Shown: positions 45,101 through 53,968 of the stretch, piece after piece
How the letters are laid out: the number at the start of each line of letters is the position of its first letter
Numbering within the stretch: the stretch's first letter is position 1
From: an uncultured Sphingomonas sp.
GTDB taxonomy: Bacteria > Pseudomonadota > Alphaproteobacteria > Sphingomonadales > Sphingomonadaceae
Direction: 5' to 3'
NCBI GenBank assembly: GCA_913775315.1
Contig: CAJYIX010000020.1
Coordinates: forward strand, 124,001 to 188,000
Length of the DNA: 64,000 nt
Notes under the pieces: model-generated
Databases searched by the model: none
What the model was told of the DNA's origin: nothing
The model's input: only the letters and a program-made list of their open reading frames with translations
Position numbers and translations under genes: made by a program

Positions 45101-45526
45101 GGGCACCAGCCCCGCCTCCGCCGGGAAGGCGGAAAGCAGGCTCTGGCAGAAGCCGTGGATCGTCTGGATGCGCAGGCCACCGGGCGCATCGAGCACGCGG
45201 GCGAACAGCGTCCGCGCCCGCTCGACCTGCTCGGGCGTCGCCGGTTCGCCGAGGCCACGCAGTTCGTTGAACAGGTCGTTGCGGTCGAGCCGCACCCAAC
45301 GGGCGAGCGTCCCAGCGATCCGCTCCGCCATCTCGGCCGCGCCGGCCTTGGTAAAGGTAAGGCAGAGGATGGCTTCGGGCCGGCTGCCCGCCAGCAGCAG
45401 CCGGAACACGCGCGCGGCGAGCACTTGCGTCTTGCCCGTGCCGGCGGATGCCGCAAGCCAGACGTGGCGGTCGGGCCGGCTGGCATCGCGCTGCGCGCCG
45501 CGAAGCGGGTGGAGGGGCTTAGTCAC
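42146..45526 (-). CDS. addA: Double-strand break repair helicase-nuclease AddA
   Basis: A 1126-residue UvrD-type subunit of the AddAB complex, the alphaproteobacterial counterpart of RecBCD. Walker A is LAASAGTGKTQVLAARV (about 25-41). Helicase motif II is EHVLIDEAQDTNLAQW, and motif VI lies near LFYVAATRAEEQLVI. The C-terminal RecB-like nuclease has VRLIDFKTGRRVP. It degrades DNA ends to Chi and loads RecA. The start overlaps the addB 3' end by eight bases. Confidence 0.95.
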   Translation of the reverse strand: MTKPLHPLRGAQRDASRPDRHVWLAASAGTGKTQVLAARVFRLLLAGSRPEAILCLTFTKAGAAEMAERIAGTLARWVRLDRNDLFNELRGLGEPATPEQVERARTLFARVLDAPGGLRIQTIHGFCQSLLSAFPAEAGLVPGFRPLEPREQALLQREALARLLEDEAREGRVAIAEAIGALALRLGEQKAEAFLHACAARPDAMEALPIGDGIQPYLRRALDLPTGDVTAHIEASCGDEAFDIESLRGVAAANAAWGTKTGLERADAVAAWLAGDARVRAGGLADLHLVWATAKGELRKKPVAPGDDYAALTERLHGACGELLALRVRAAYADALASALTAGRAYARAYADAKRLAGAVDFDDLIAATVRLLETPGMGEWVRYKLDLATEHVLIDEAQDTNLAQWRIVRAIADEFFAGAGTRGNRVRTLFTVGDDKQAIFGFQGTDPIFFRAAQLHFDRLGAAPPIDAEERRPLDTVALTESFRSVATILKFVDAALDALPPPGMGTDDRQRHASQVPGPGSVTLMPPVIAGGSEEDEEGWVDDQVRELARRIARQVRDWLDSGHRLASKGRALRPEDVMILVKRRGELASLIVARLYAEGVPVAGVDRLRLNAPLAVQDLLAAIRFVLQPGDDLSLASLLVSPLIGWSQDELMAAAMHRKGGLWRHLRATQPAERLAPLYHLLARADYATPYRFLEDILSGEMDGRRRLIARLGEEARDPIEELLSAALGFERNATPSLQRFLDWFDRGDVEIVRDSSRPQAAVRVMTAHGAKGLQAPLVILADATADPTQNRRDLFDWQADADKPPIPVFRPRSAERGGPLDDVVADSDRRELEEHWRLFYVAATRAEEQLVIAGSLSDRAKGESPPLSWYRASAMAMDALGVPPGETRVLADDRPPAPAIVEAVGTTETPALPDWARRPAPEEARPPRPLAPSSLGEDEVADPPPAGPAMQDAAERGRLLHGLFERLPTLPPEHRRAAGAAWLAGNPLGKGLVDRALSIVEHPDFAELFGADALAEAPIAAVVGGQVIAGTVDRLLVEADRVRLIDFKTGRRVPADMGEVPPHHARQMAAYAAALAVIFPDRRIEAALLYTAGPRLIAVPAETLAALKPGLAVTEQSLPSRA

Positions 45527-48467
45527 GACCGTACCACTCGTCCCGCCGCATCAGCTGGTCGTACTCGGCATAAGGTGCCATCTCCGGCACCAGCTTCGCC
45601 GTGAACGGCGCGTCGCCGGTCAGCCAATCGCGCACGGCCCCCACGAAATGATCGTGCGCCATGCCGACGAAATCCTCCGGCGCGATGCCGCTGCGCCCGC
45701 CGACCGGGCTCTGGATATAGCCGAACGCCTCGCCCTTCTTTGCGAGCGACCAATATTCGAAGTCCGTCGCCTGCCCCTCGATGCGATCGAATCCGCCGCG
45801 CTCGGCGATCAGGCCGACAAGGCCCAGCTGCAGGCTGAACCCCGCCGCGACCGCGCTGGGACTGGGCGGCTTGCCGGTCTTGTAATCGACGATGCCGAGC
45901 CCGCCGCCGGGCAGCCGGTCAATCCGGTCGTACTTCCCCGTCAGCGTGACGCCCGCGATCTCGATCGCGCCCGATTCCTCGACGCCCAGCACCTGCCGCC
46001 CTGCGGCCACCTGCGCCGCCAGTTCGCCCGCGATCCATTCGACCGCGGCGATCAGGCGCGGGCGCCACAGCGCGCGGACGATCGGATGGGTGCGCGTGTC
46101 GTCGAGCATCGCGTTCGCGCGCGCGACGAGGCGGGCCGGATCGTGGCGGTCATGCTTCGACCACGCCTCCAGGATCGAATGCACCGCCGTCCCGCGCCAC
46201 GCCGCGCTCGGATCGGCATCGACCGGATCGAGCGGCGACAGACCCAGCATCCGCCGCGCGTAGAAGGCGTAGGGGTCCGCCTTCAGCCGGTCCACCTCGG
46301 TCACGGACAGCTTGCGCGGCCGGTCCTCGACGCGCGGCGACGGCGCGGGCCGGGTGGCGGGGACGTGCGGCGCGGTATCGAGCGCGCGCGCCCAGCCCGC
46401 CAGCCCCGGCGCGGGGTCGAGCCCCTCGGCCAGCGCCTCGAGCCGCAGCCAGAAGCGGGAGGGAATGGTCGGCCCCGATCCGTCGCGCCGCGAGCGCGTC
46501 AGCAGCACCTCGCGCGCGCCCAGCCCTTGCGCGAAATCCTGTGCCGACAGCCCAATCCTCCGTTCGAGCGCGGGCAGGCCGAGTTCGCTGCGGATGCGCG
46601 GCGCGAGCCACGGGTCGGGCGCGGGCAGCGCCGGCCACGACCCTTCGTTTAGCCCGCCAAGGATGACCAGGTCGGCGCTCTGCAACTGCGCCTCGACCAG
46701 GCCATAGAGCGCCAGCCGCGGATGCCCGCCCTGCGGCGGGCGGATCGCGATCTCGTCGAGAAGGCTGCGCATCAGCGGCAACAGCGCGCCCGCCGACACC
46801 GCGCGCGGCCCCTCCGCGCCGTCGCTCTCCAGCGCGGTCAGAAGGTCGGCGGCGGCGCGCCCCTCCGCCCGCGCCCAGGCGGCATCGCCCGCGAGCAGCG
46901 TTGCCGATTCGCGCAGCAGCCGGGCATGGTCGTCGAGCGGGCGGTCCCCGCCCTCTGCCATCGCGGCGATGGGTGCGAGGCAGGCCTTGGCCTCGTCCCA
47001 CCATGCCCGCGCCGCCTCACGCAGCGCCGCCGTCCGCGGTTCGCCGGTTGCCAGATGCGCGTCGATCCCCTCGATCCCCGGCGCCGGCCGCGGCCCACGC
47101 AGCGCGAGGTCGAGGCGGCGCGCTCCCTCCAGCCATTTCAGCCGCCGCTCGGGATCGCTCGATGCAACCAGCGGGTGCTTGAGAAGTGCCAGCAGCGCCA
47201 TCGGCGCGAACCGCTGTCCCGCCGCCTCGACGATCGCGAGGAGGAGCGTGCCCGGCGCCAGCATCGACAGGGGCCGCCCCGCCGAATCGTCGATCGCCAC
47301 GCCCCAGCGCGCCAGATGCGCGGCGACCCGCGCGGCGAGGTTGCGGTCGGGCGTCACCAGCGCGGCGGTTCTGCCCGGCGTCTCCAGCACCTCGCGCAGT
47401 TTGAGCGCGATCCCCTGCGCCTCTTCGGCCGGGGTTGCGACTTCCAGCGCGGTGACGCCCTCGAACCGCCGCTCGGCACGGGGCAGCGTCGGCCAGCGAT
47501 GTGTGAGGACGGCAGGCAGCATCGCACTGTCGATCGCCTTCCCCCGCGCGGGCGGCGCGTCGAGTTCGCTCGCAACACGCCACGGCCGCACTTCCGCGCG
47601 CGCGACGCCCATGCGGTCGAGCAGCAGCTTGAGCGCGAATTGCGGGTGGGTCTCGACCGATCGGCGGACCTCGCCGGTCACCGGATCGGGCTGGTGCGGC
47701 CCCAGCGCGTCCCACGCCGCCTCGTCCAACCCGGTTGCAAGGCCCGGCAGCACCACGAAACCGTCGGGCAGCCCCGCAACGCAGCGCAGCAGCCGCGCGA
47801 CCGACGGGACGGGCGAGGTCACGCCCGCCGCACAGACGAACCGCGCCGGGCTGGCCCGTTCCCACGCGCGACAAGCGCGTTCGAGCAGCCGGCGACGGCG
47901 CTCTACGAGGTCGATCGCGCCCAGCCGCTCGAGTTCGGCGGGCCAGCGGTCGAGCACGACCTCGAATGTCGACAGCGCCGTCGCCCAGTGCTGTGACAGC
48001 TCACCCGACAGGTCGATGGCTCGCAGCGCCGCGGGCGCGATCTCCTCGACCTGTAACTGGTCGAGCGTGCGGGCAAGGTCGCCGGCCAAACGCACCGCTT
48101 CGGCCGGATCGAGGCCGGGCCGCGTCTCCTGCAACAGCCGCGCGAGGATCAGGCGGCGCTTGAGCGGATCGACCGCGGACGGGACCGGCGCGGCGTCGGC
48201 GGGGTCGAAGAACGGGCCGACCGCCTCGTCCAGATCGGGATCGCCGACCGCGACGATGCGCGGCAGGAGGAGGCCGCCGTCGCTCAGCCGGACGAACGCG
48301 TCGTTGATCGCGCGCGCGGCGCGGCTGGTCGGCACGATGACGACGCCCCGAGCGAGGCCCATCGGCTCGCGCCCGAACCGGCGGAGCAGGCCGATGGCGA
48401 GCGTGTCGGCGAACGCCTTGTGCGCGGGGATGGTGAAGACCTGCGGCCCGCGCACCGCTTCAGCCAT
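45519..48467 (-). CDS. addB: Double-strand break repair protein AddB
   Basis: A 982-residue AddB. The N-terminal half is an inactivated helicase-like region (PTSRAARAINDAF replaces a classical P-loop). The C-terminal PD-(D/E)XK nuclease carries GLGIVDYKTGKPPSPSAVAAGFSLQLGL. I did not verify the Fe-S cysteines of Firmicute AddB here; alphaproteobacterial AddB usually lacks them. It pairs with AddA; the two genes overlap by eight bases, and addB overlaps murU by eight bases. Confidence 0.94.
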   Translation of the reverse strand: MAEAVRGPQVFTIPAHKAFADTLAIGLLRRFGREPMGLARGVVIVPTSRAARAINDAFVRLSDGGLLLPRIVAVGDPDLDEAVGPFFDPADAAPVPSAVDPLKRRLILARLLQETRPGLDPAEAVRLAGDLARTLDQLQVEEIAPAALRAIDLSGELSQHWATALSTFEVVLDRWPAELERLGAIDLVERRRRLLERACRAWERASPARFVCAAGVTSPVPSVARLLRCVAGLPDGFVVLPGLATGLDEAAWDALGPHQPDPVTGEVRRSVETHPQFALKLLLDRMGVARAEVRPWRVASELDAPPARGKAIDSAMLPAVLTHRWPTLPRAERRFEGVTALEVATPAEEAQGIALKLREVLETPGRTAALVTPDRNLAARVAAHLARWGVAIDDSAGRPLSMLAPGTLLLAIVEAAGQRFAPMALLALLKHPLVASSDPERRLKWLEGARRLDLALRGPRPAPGIEGIDAHLATGEPRTAALREAARAWWDEAKACLAPIAAMAEGGDRPLDDHARLLRESATLLAGDAAWARAEGRAAADLLTALESDGAEGPRAVSAGALLPLMRSLLDEIAIRPPQGGHPRLALYGLVEAQLQSADLVILGGLNEGSWPALPAPDPWLAPRIRSELGLPALERRIGLSAQDFAQGLGAREVLLTRSRRDGSGPTIPSRFWLRLEALAEGLDPAPGLAGWARALDTAPHVPATRPAPSPRVEDRPRKLSVTEVDRLKADPYAFYARRMLGLSPLDPVDADPSAAWRGTAVHSILEAWSKHDRHDPARLVARANAMLDDTRTHPIVRALWRPRLIAAVEWIAGELAAQVAAGRQVLGVEESGAIEIAGVTLTGKYDRIDRLPGGGLGIVDYKTGKPPSPSAVAAGFSLQLGLVGLIAERGGFDRIEGQATDFEYWSLAKKGEAFGYIQSPVGGRSGIAPEDFVGMAHDHFVGAVRDWLTGDAPFTAKLVPEMAPYAEYDQLMRRDEWYGRD

Positions 48468-49215
48468 CGGCGAGCAGCGCCTCGGTCATGCCGATCGACG
48501 ACGGGCTCCCGACATCGAACCACAGTCCCTCGTGCGTCACGCCGTAAGCGCGGCCCGCTTGAATCGCGCGGTTCCAGAACAGGTTGGTCGAGAACGGCCC
48601 CTCCGGATAGTCGCGGATGATCGCGGGATTGAGGATCTGCACGCCGGTATAGACGAACGGCGCCAGCCGGCCCGAGGCGCGGCGGCGGACGATCCGCCCC
48701 CCGGCATCCAGGTGGAAGTCGCCCCGCCCCGCATGGCCGTTGGCGCGGGCGAGCGGCACCATCAGGAGGAGCACGTCCATCCGGTCGGCGTCCCACATCT
48801 GCGCCAGCTGGACGATCGCGTCGACCGGCCCGTCGACCCACAGATTATCGCTGTTGACGCACAGGATCGGATCGTCGCCCAGAAGGTCGCGCGCCTTGAC
48901 CAGCCCGCCGCCGGTTTCGAGCAACTGCGCGCGCTCGTCGGACACCGCGATCTCGATCCCCTTCACCCGGTGCGTCAGATGCGCTTCGAGCACGTCGGCG
49001 AGGTAATGGACGTTGACCACCGCCCGCTCGACCCCCGCCGACCGCAGCCGGTCGAAGACATGGTCGATCAGCGGCTTGCCCGCGACCTCGACCAGCGGCT
49101 TGGGCCGGGTGGCGGTCAGCGGGCGCATCCGCTTGCCCAGGCCCGCGGCCATGACCATCGCGGTTTTCGGCACCACGACGGCGGGGTTGGGGCGGATGGC
49201 GCGGGTCTTGGCCAT
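48460..49215 (-). CDS. murU: N-acetylmuramate 1-phosphate uridylyltransferase (MurU-like)
   Basis: A 251-residue nucleotidyltransferase. AMVMAAGLGKRMRPLTATRPKPLVEVAG is the nucleotide-binding signature, and PILCVNSDNLW holds a metal-binding Asp. In Pseudomonas MurU makes UDP-MurNAc from MurNAc 1-phosphate in a cell-wall recycling route that bypasses MurA. Assignment rests on pairing with the AmgK-type kinase directly upstream (one-base TGATG overlap). The start at 49215 is chosen over an extension to 49341 inside that gene. Confidence 0.88.
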   Translation of the reverse strand: MAKTRAIRPNPAVVVPKTAMVMAAGLGKRMRPLTATRPKPLVEVAGKPLIDHVFDRLRSAGVERAVVNVHYLADVLEAHLTHRVKGIEIAVSDERAQLLETGGGLVKARDLLGDDPILCVNSDNLWVDGPVDAIVQLAQMWDADRMDVLLLMVPLARANGHAGRGDFHLDAGGRIVRRRASGRLAPFVYTGVQILNPAIIRDYPEGPFSTNLFWNRAIQAGRAYGVTHEGLWFDVGSPSSIGMTEALLADG

Positions 49216-50204
49216 CAGCGGGCGAGCTCGATCGGATCGCCGCGCAGGTGCGCGGGGATGTTGGCGTCGAACCACGCCGCGACGGGGCCGAGCGCCGGAT
49301 GCGCGAGGTCGCGCTCCAGATAGCCCCAGACCCGAGGGCACAAGGTCGGATAGCGCGGCTTACCGTCGCGCTGCCAAAGCCGGGTGAAGATGCCGATGAT
49401 CTTGGCGTTCCGCTGCGCGCCGAGCACGTGGTAGGCGACCGCGAAACTGTCGTCGGCGCCCACGGTGCGGACATAGAGGTCGAGCATCGCCGCCTCCACC
49501 GCCGCGGGCACGTCGCGCCGCGCGTCCTGAAGCAGCGACACGAGGTCATAGGCCGGATGCCCTGCGAGGGCGTCCTGAAAGTCGAGCAGGCCGAGCGTCT
49601 CCGCCCCCTCGATCAGCATCAGGTTCTCGGCATGATAGTCCCGCAGCACCGTGACGCTGGGCGGCGACAGCGGCGCCAGTACCTGCTCCCACGCCCGATC
49701 GTACTCCGCCAGATCGACGTTGAGGCCGAGCGCGGGGGCGTACCATTCGACCAGCAGCCGCGCCTCGCGCAGATAGACCTCGAGGTCGTAGGGCGGCAGA
49801 TCCATCGGCGCATGATCGCGCAGGCGGATCAGCAGGCGGACGGCCTCTTCGTACAGCCGCAGCTCGCTCTCGGGCGCGGCGTCGACGGTCTCGCGCATCC
49901 GCGCGTTGCCGAAATCCTGAAGGAGGACAAGGCCGTGGCCCAAATCCTCGCCATAGATTTCGGGCGCGGCGAAGCCCCGATCGGTCAACCAGCGCGCGAC
50001 CGACAGGAACGGGCGCGGGTCCTCGTGCGGCGGGGGCGCGTCCATCAGGACCGCGTGGCGGCCGGGTGCGACGATGCGGAAATAGCGGCGGAACGAGGCG
50101 TCGCCGGCGATCGGCTCAATCTCCGCATCACCCCACCCGATCGAGGCAAGGAAGTCGCGCGCCGCAGCCGGCGGATTCAAGTCAGGGGCCATCGCCCTTC
50201 CCAT
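49215..50204 (-). CDS. amgK: Anomeric MurNAc/GlcNAc kinase (AmgK-like phosphotransferase)
   Basis: A 329-residue aminoglycoside-phosphotransferase-fold kinase. The catalytic loop is VLRDYHAENLMLI, with the metal-binding Asp in LGLLDFQDALAGHPAYDLVSLLQDARRD. AmgK phosphorylates C1 of MurNAc or GlcNAc released during peptidoglycan turnover; the next gene, murU, uses the product. The ATG at 50192 is an alternative start; both lie inside the tsaE 3' end. Confidence 0.87.
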   Translation of the reverse strand: MGRAMAPDLNPPAAARDFLASIGWGDAEIEPIAGDASFRRYFRIVAPGRHAVLMDAPPPHEDPRPFLSVARWLTDRGFAAPEIYGEDLGHGLVLLQDFGNARMRETVDAAPESELRLYEEAVRLLIRLRDHAPMDLPPYDLEVYLREARLLVEWYAPALGLNVDLAEYDRAWEQVLAPLSPPSVTVLRDYHAENLMLIEGAETLGLLDFQDALAGHPAYDLVSLLQDARRDVPAAVEAAMLDLYVRTVGADDSFAVAYHVLGAQRNAKIIGIFTRLWQRDGKPRYPTLCPRVWGYLERDLAHPALGPVAAWFDANIPAHLRGDPIELAR

Positions 50205-50623
50205 GCCGCCGGCACCTCGGCTGTCAAGCGCCGCGCGCCGTCATCGGCAACGATCAGCGTCAGGCGAAGGGCGTCCGGAAAGACGCGCGCACCGACCCGC
50301 TCGGGCCATTCGACCAGCAGCGCGCCATCGTAGCGCGCATCGTCGAGGCCGAGTTCGAGCAGTTCGCCCTCGTCCTCGATCCGATAGAGATCGACGTGCA
50401 GCACCGGCAGCCGCACTTCCGGCGGGGCATAGCTCTGGACGATCGCATAGCTCGGGCTCGGTGCCTCCCCCGCCAGCCCCAACGCCGCCAGCAGTCCGCG
50501 CGCGATCGTCGTCTTGCCCGCCCCCAGCGGCCCCGACAGCGTGACGGCATCGCCGGGTCGCAGCACCTCAGCCAATCTCCGGCCGAACGCGAGCGCGGCA
50601 TCCTCATTGGGCAGGTCGATCAT
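50177..50623 (-). CDS. tsaE: tRNA threonylcarbamoyladenosine biosynthesis ATPase TsaE
   Basis: A 148-residue P-loop protein needed, with TsaB and TsaD, for t6A37 in ANN-decoding tRNAs. Walker A is LSGPLGAGKTTIARGLL (about 36-52), and LHVDLYRIEDEGELLELGLDD is the family signature. It overlaps divL by ATGA and amgK at its end. Next to divL, as I recall from Caulobacter. Confidence 0.94.
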   Translation of the reverse strand: MIDLPNEDAALAFGRRLAEVLRPGDAVTLSGPLGAGKTTIARGLLAALGLAGEAPSPSYAIVQSYAPPEVRLPVLHVDLYRIEDEGELLELGLDDARYDGALLVEWPERVGARVFPDALRLTLIVADDGARRLTAEVPAAWEGRWPLT

Positions 50624-52962
50624 CGCCGCGGTAGCTCGATCGTCACCAGCGTCCCCTGCCCCGGTTCGGACAGCAGCGTCACGGTGCCGCCATGCGCCTC
50701 GACCAGTTGGCGCGCGATCGGCAGGCCAAGGTCGAGCGCCCGATCGCCGCGATCGCCCGAGCCATGCCGCGCGAAGCGGTCGAAGGCATGCGCCTGCGCC
50801 TCTGCCGACATGCCGGGGCCGTTATCGGAGACGACGATCCGCGCGCGATCCTTGTCGCCATCGACGTGAAGCAGCACCCGCCCGCTCGCCGGCGTGTGCG
50901 CGATCGCGTGGCGCAGGACGTGCTCCACCGCCTGGCGGATGCGACGCCCCTCGGCCTGCACCATGCCCGCACTGCCCTGGACTTCGGTTGCAAGGTCGAT
51001 GCGCTTCTCGCCTGCCAGCGGCGCGACCGCGGCGGCAGCGGCTTCGGCGGCGTCGCCGACGTTCAGCGCCTCGCGCACCGGCGGCTGGTCGGCAAGCGTC
51101 AGGTCGAGCACGTCATCGATCAGCGCACCCAGCCGCTCGACCGATTCGAGGATCGCGCCCGTATAGCTCTGCCCCGTCTCGGTCAGCGCGCCAGCATAGC
51201 CCGCCCCCAGCATCTCGGCGAACCCCTTGATCGAGGTGAGCGGGGTGCGGAGTTCATAGCTCATGTTCGCGACGAACGCGGTCTTGACCTTGTCCGCCGC
51301 CTCCAGCGCCTCGGCGCGGTCGCGCAGGGCCTGCTCGATCTTCCGGCTGTCCGAAATGTCTAGCATCGTCAGCAGCGCATTGCCGTCGGGCAGCGGCACC
51401 GCCCCGAACTCGAAATGCCGCCCGTCGGCAAAGGCGACGCGCCCGCCGCGCTGGAGCCGGTCGGCAGTGGCCGACCGGACCAGCTCGGCCATCAGCGCCG
51501 CGCGCGATGGATTGGCCAGCCGCGGGGCAATGTCGCGGGCCAGCGCATCGACGCGCGGATGCTCGCCGAGCAGCGATTCATCGAGGCCGAAGACGGTGCG
51601 GAACTTGTTGTTCCAGTGCTGCACGCGGCCATCGGCCCCGAAGACGGCGATCGCCTCGAACAGATTCTCGATCGTCGCGGTGCGGACGCGCAAAAGGGTA
51701 TCGCGTGCGCTGGCAAGCTGCACCTGTTCGGTCCGGTCCTCGAACACCAGCAGCAAGCCGCCGTCGGGCAGCGGCTGGGCGACGACGCGCAGGTGCGTGC
51801 CGCCCGCCAGCAGCCAGCTTTCCTCGATCTGCGCATCGGTTGAGGTGAACCACCCGCGCCGCTCATTTTTCCAGCCGGGGAAGTCGCGCACCTCCGGGAT
51901 CCGCCCGCCCTCGCGCATCCGTTCGAGCACGCGGTCGAACTCGGGGCGGTCGGCCAGCCATTCGCCGCGCATCGCGAACATCCGGCGGAACGGCTGGTTG
52001 CAGAAGACGAGCGCACGGTCGGGGCCGAACTGCACCACCCCGGCCGAGATGCGGTCGAGCATCGCGCGCTGCGCCTCGCCGAACCGCTTGATGCCGGTGC
52101 GCGCCTGTTCCAACTCTTCGATGTCGATCGCGAAGCCGGCGATCCCGCCATCGGCGAGCGGCACGTCATGGACGCGCAGCATCCGGCGCTGGCCGCCGAT
52201 CGTCGCGGGCATCGCGGTGGCGCGCGGGCTGCCCGCCTCGCGCGCGGCGAGTGCCTGGGGCGGGGGCGCGCCGGGGGCGCCCATCTCGACCAGTTCGACC
52301 TGGCGAGCGACGGCATCGTCGGCGTCCGACGCCTCGACCGCCGCGACATAGGCCGAGTTGACGAGCGCGAGGCGCAGGTCGCCGCTGCGATACCACATCG
52401 GCATCGGCGCCGCCTCGATCAGACCCTTCAGCGCCTGATAGGCATCGCGCAGCAGCTCCACCCGCTCGGACAGGCGCTGGACTTCGCCTTGCGTTTCGGT
52501 CGCATCGAAGAACCAGACGATGACGCCCGCATCGCGGGTCAATGCCGTCGACGCCCGCTCGCCCGCCGCCATGAGCAGCCGGTCACTGCCGGCGGCGCGG
52601 ACGGGCACCCGGAACGGGATCGCGGCGCGGCGCGCGCCCTCGATCGCGGCGGCCAGCCGCTCGGCATCCTCCGCCACCAGTCCCGTCTCGCCCGCCGACA
52701 GTCCGGCAAGCTCGCGGGGCGCTGCAGAAAGGCCAAGCCAGTCGAGCAGCTGGCTCGACAATTCGATCCGCCCGTCGCCGCGCACCACCATCGCGCGCGC
52801 GGGGGCCGAGCGGATCAGCGCCCAGAGCCGGGAATTGTCCGCCTCGACGCCCTTCGCCCCGGCGCGCAGCTTGAGGCCCAGATACAACGCATAGGCGGCG
52901 CCCGCGACGAGCATCGCCAGCACCGCGCCCGCCAGCGCCATCTGTCCGGTCGACTCGATCAT
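50620..52962 (-). CDS. divL: Cell-cycle sensor DivL: PAS kinase-like protein with Tyr in the H-box
   Basis: A 780-residue membrane sensor. An N-terminal helix (MALAGAVLAMLVAGAAYALYLGL region) is followed by several PAS domains (about 45-530). The dimerisation domain reads ANMSYELRTPLTSIKG: Tyr569 stands where histidine kinases have the phospho-His. The ATPase domain is complete (VSDNGPGMSAEAQ; DLGLPIARQLVEAHGG). This Tyr, the length and the neighbouring tsaE identify DivL, which in Caulobacter controls CckA in response to DivK. Start 52962 (MIESTGQ) gives the usual length; an ATG at 53010 adds 16 residues. Confidence 0.92.
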   Translation of the reverse strand: MIESTGQMALAGAVLAMLVAGAAYALYLGLKLRAGAKGVEADNSRLWALIRSAPARAMVVRGDGRIELSSQLLDWLGLSAAPRELAGLSAGETGLVAEDAERLAAAIEGARRAAIPFRVPVRAAGSDRLLMAAGERASTALTRDAGVIVWFFDATETQGEVQRLSERVELLRDAYQALKGLIEAAPMPMWYRSGDLRLALVNSAYVAAVEASDADDAVARQVELVEMGAPGAPPPQALAAREAGSPRATAMPATIGGQRRMLRVHDVPLADGGIAGFAIDIEELEQARTGIKRFGEAQRAMLDRISAGVVQFGPDRALVFCNQPFRRMFAMRGEWLADRPEFDRVLERMREGGRIPEVRDFPGWKNERRGWFTSTDAQIEESWLLAGGTHLRVVAQPLPDGGLLLVFEDRTEQVQLASARDTLLRVRTATIENLFEAIAVFGADGRVQHWNNKFRTVFGLDESLLGEHPRVDALARDIAPRLANPSRAALMAELVRSATADRLQRGGRVAFADGRHFEFGAVPLPDGNALLTMLDISDSRKIEQALRDRAEALEAADKVKTAFVANMSYELRTPLTSIKGFAEMLGAGYAGALTETGQSYTGAILESVERLGALIDDVLDLTLADQPPVREALNVGDAAEAAAAAVAPLAGEKRIDLATEVQGSAGMVQAEGRRIRQAVEHVLRHAIAHTPASGRVLLHVDGDKDRARIVVSDNGPGMSAEAQAHAFDRFARHGSGDRGDRALDLGLPIARQLVEAHGGTVTLLSEPGQGTLVTIELPRR

Positions 52963-53188
52963 GTCCGCCGCCGGCGTGGCGGTGCGCCGACGCGCCCCTG
53001 TTCCATGCACATAGCCCTAGTGCCGCAGGCGGACGGACGGAAGAGGCCATCGGAACCCTTGCCATTCAGCAACCGCTAATCGACGATGCGGCACAGATCA
53101 TCGCGCGCGAGCCGTGGATAAAAGCCGCGGCCCCATGCGTTCACAAATGATCGGGTGCGCCCCCTCGCATCCAGACCGGAGAGTTCGA

Positions 53189-53794
53189 ATGTCCAAGTTT
53201 CTTGCGCGTCGGATCGGCCCCGTTGCACTGGTCGTGGCTGGCGCGGTTTCGCTGTCGGCATGCGCGACGCCGACCCCCTATCGCCCGATCAACGGCCAAG
53301 GCAGCTATCGCACCGGCTTCTTCGACGAACAGATCGAACAGAACCGGTTCCGCGTCGGCTTTGCCGGCAACAGCCTGACCTCGCGCGAGACGGTCGAGCG
53401 CTACCTCCTCTTCCGCGCGGCGCAGCTGACGCTGGAGCGCGGCTTCGATCATTTCACGCTGGTCGACCGCGATACCGAGCGCAAGACCGACACGCGCGTC
53501 TATGACGATCCCTTCTACGGTCCCGGTTGGGGCGGCGGGTTTGGCGGATGGGGCGGCTGGGGTCCGCGTTGGCGCTATTACCGCCCGGGCTTCGGCTGGG
53601 GTGGTTGGGGCGGCTGGGGCGGTGGCTTCGGCGGCGGCATCACCGACGTGCGCCAGATCGACCGGTACGAGGCGCAGGCCGAGATCCTGACCGGCCGCGG
53701 GCCGAAACCCAAGGACGTGCGCAGCTTCGATGCGCGGCAGGTGATAGAGAATCTCGGTCCCAACATCCGCATGCCGGACGAGCGCGGCCGCTGA
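53189..53794 (+). CDS. Lipoprotein with Gly/Trp-rich segment (CC0125/DUF4136-like)
   Basis: A 201-residue exported lipoprotein. The lipobox LSAC at about 20-23 follows a clear signal peptide. A DUF4136-like body (RFRVGFAGNSLTSRETVERYLLFRAAQLTLERGFDHFTLVDR) precedes a low-complexity stretch of GGWGGWG/GGFGG repeats at about 110-155. The start at 53189 is chosen because it begins at the signal peptide. The function is unknown; probably at the inner face of the outer membrane. A strong terminator follows. Confidence 0.82.
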   Translation: MSKFLARRIGPVALVVAGAVSLSACATPTPYRPINGQGSYRTGFFDEQIEQNRFRVGFAGNSLTSRETVERYLLFRAAQLTLERGFDHFTLVDRDTERKTDTRVYDDPFYGPGWGGGFGGWGGWGPRWRYYRPGFGWGGWGGWGGGFGGGITDVRQIDRYEAQAEILTGRGPKPKDVRSFDARQVIENLGPNIRMPDERGR

Positions 53795-53817
53795 CGCTGC
53801 GAAGTCATTGCAAAATG

Positions 53818-53856
53818 GGGCGGGGTCATCGGCATCGATGGCCCCGCCCTTGTTTT
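53818..53856 (+). terminator. Rho-independent terminator after the lipoprotein gene
   Basis: GGGCGGGG-T-CATCG pairs with CGATG-G-CCCCGCCC around GCAT, followed by TTGTTTT. It lies 24 bases beyond the stop codon. Confidence 0.9.
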
Positions 53857-53968
53857 ATAGGCCTTTAGTCCACAGCTTTCTGTGTCACGCCCCGCACCAC
53901 GACTTGCACAGTCGCTTGCTGCACGGCACCATGAATTGGACGGCATGTTGCCGCCGCTGGAAAGACCA

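Noticed and set aside
41612-45604. A 1330-codon + strand open frame opposite trxA and addA.
   Set aside because: Same antisense artefact: low-complexity composition and exact overlap with conserved genes.
45519-48467. An intact helicase P-loop in AddB.
   Set aside because: The N terminus has PTSRAARAIND and no GxGKT; AddB of this lineage is not expected to be an active helicase, so its absence is normal and not a defect.
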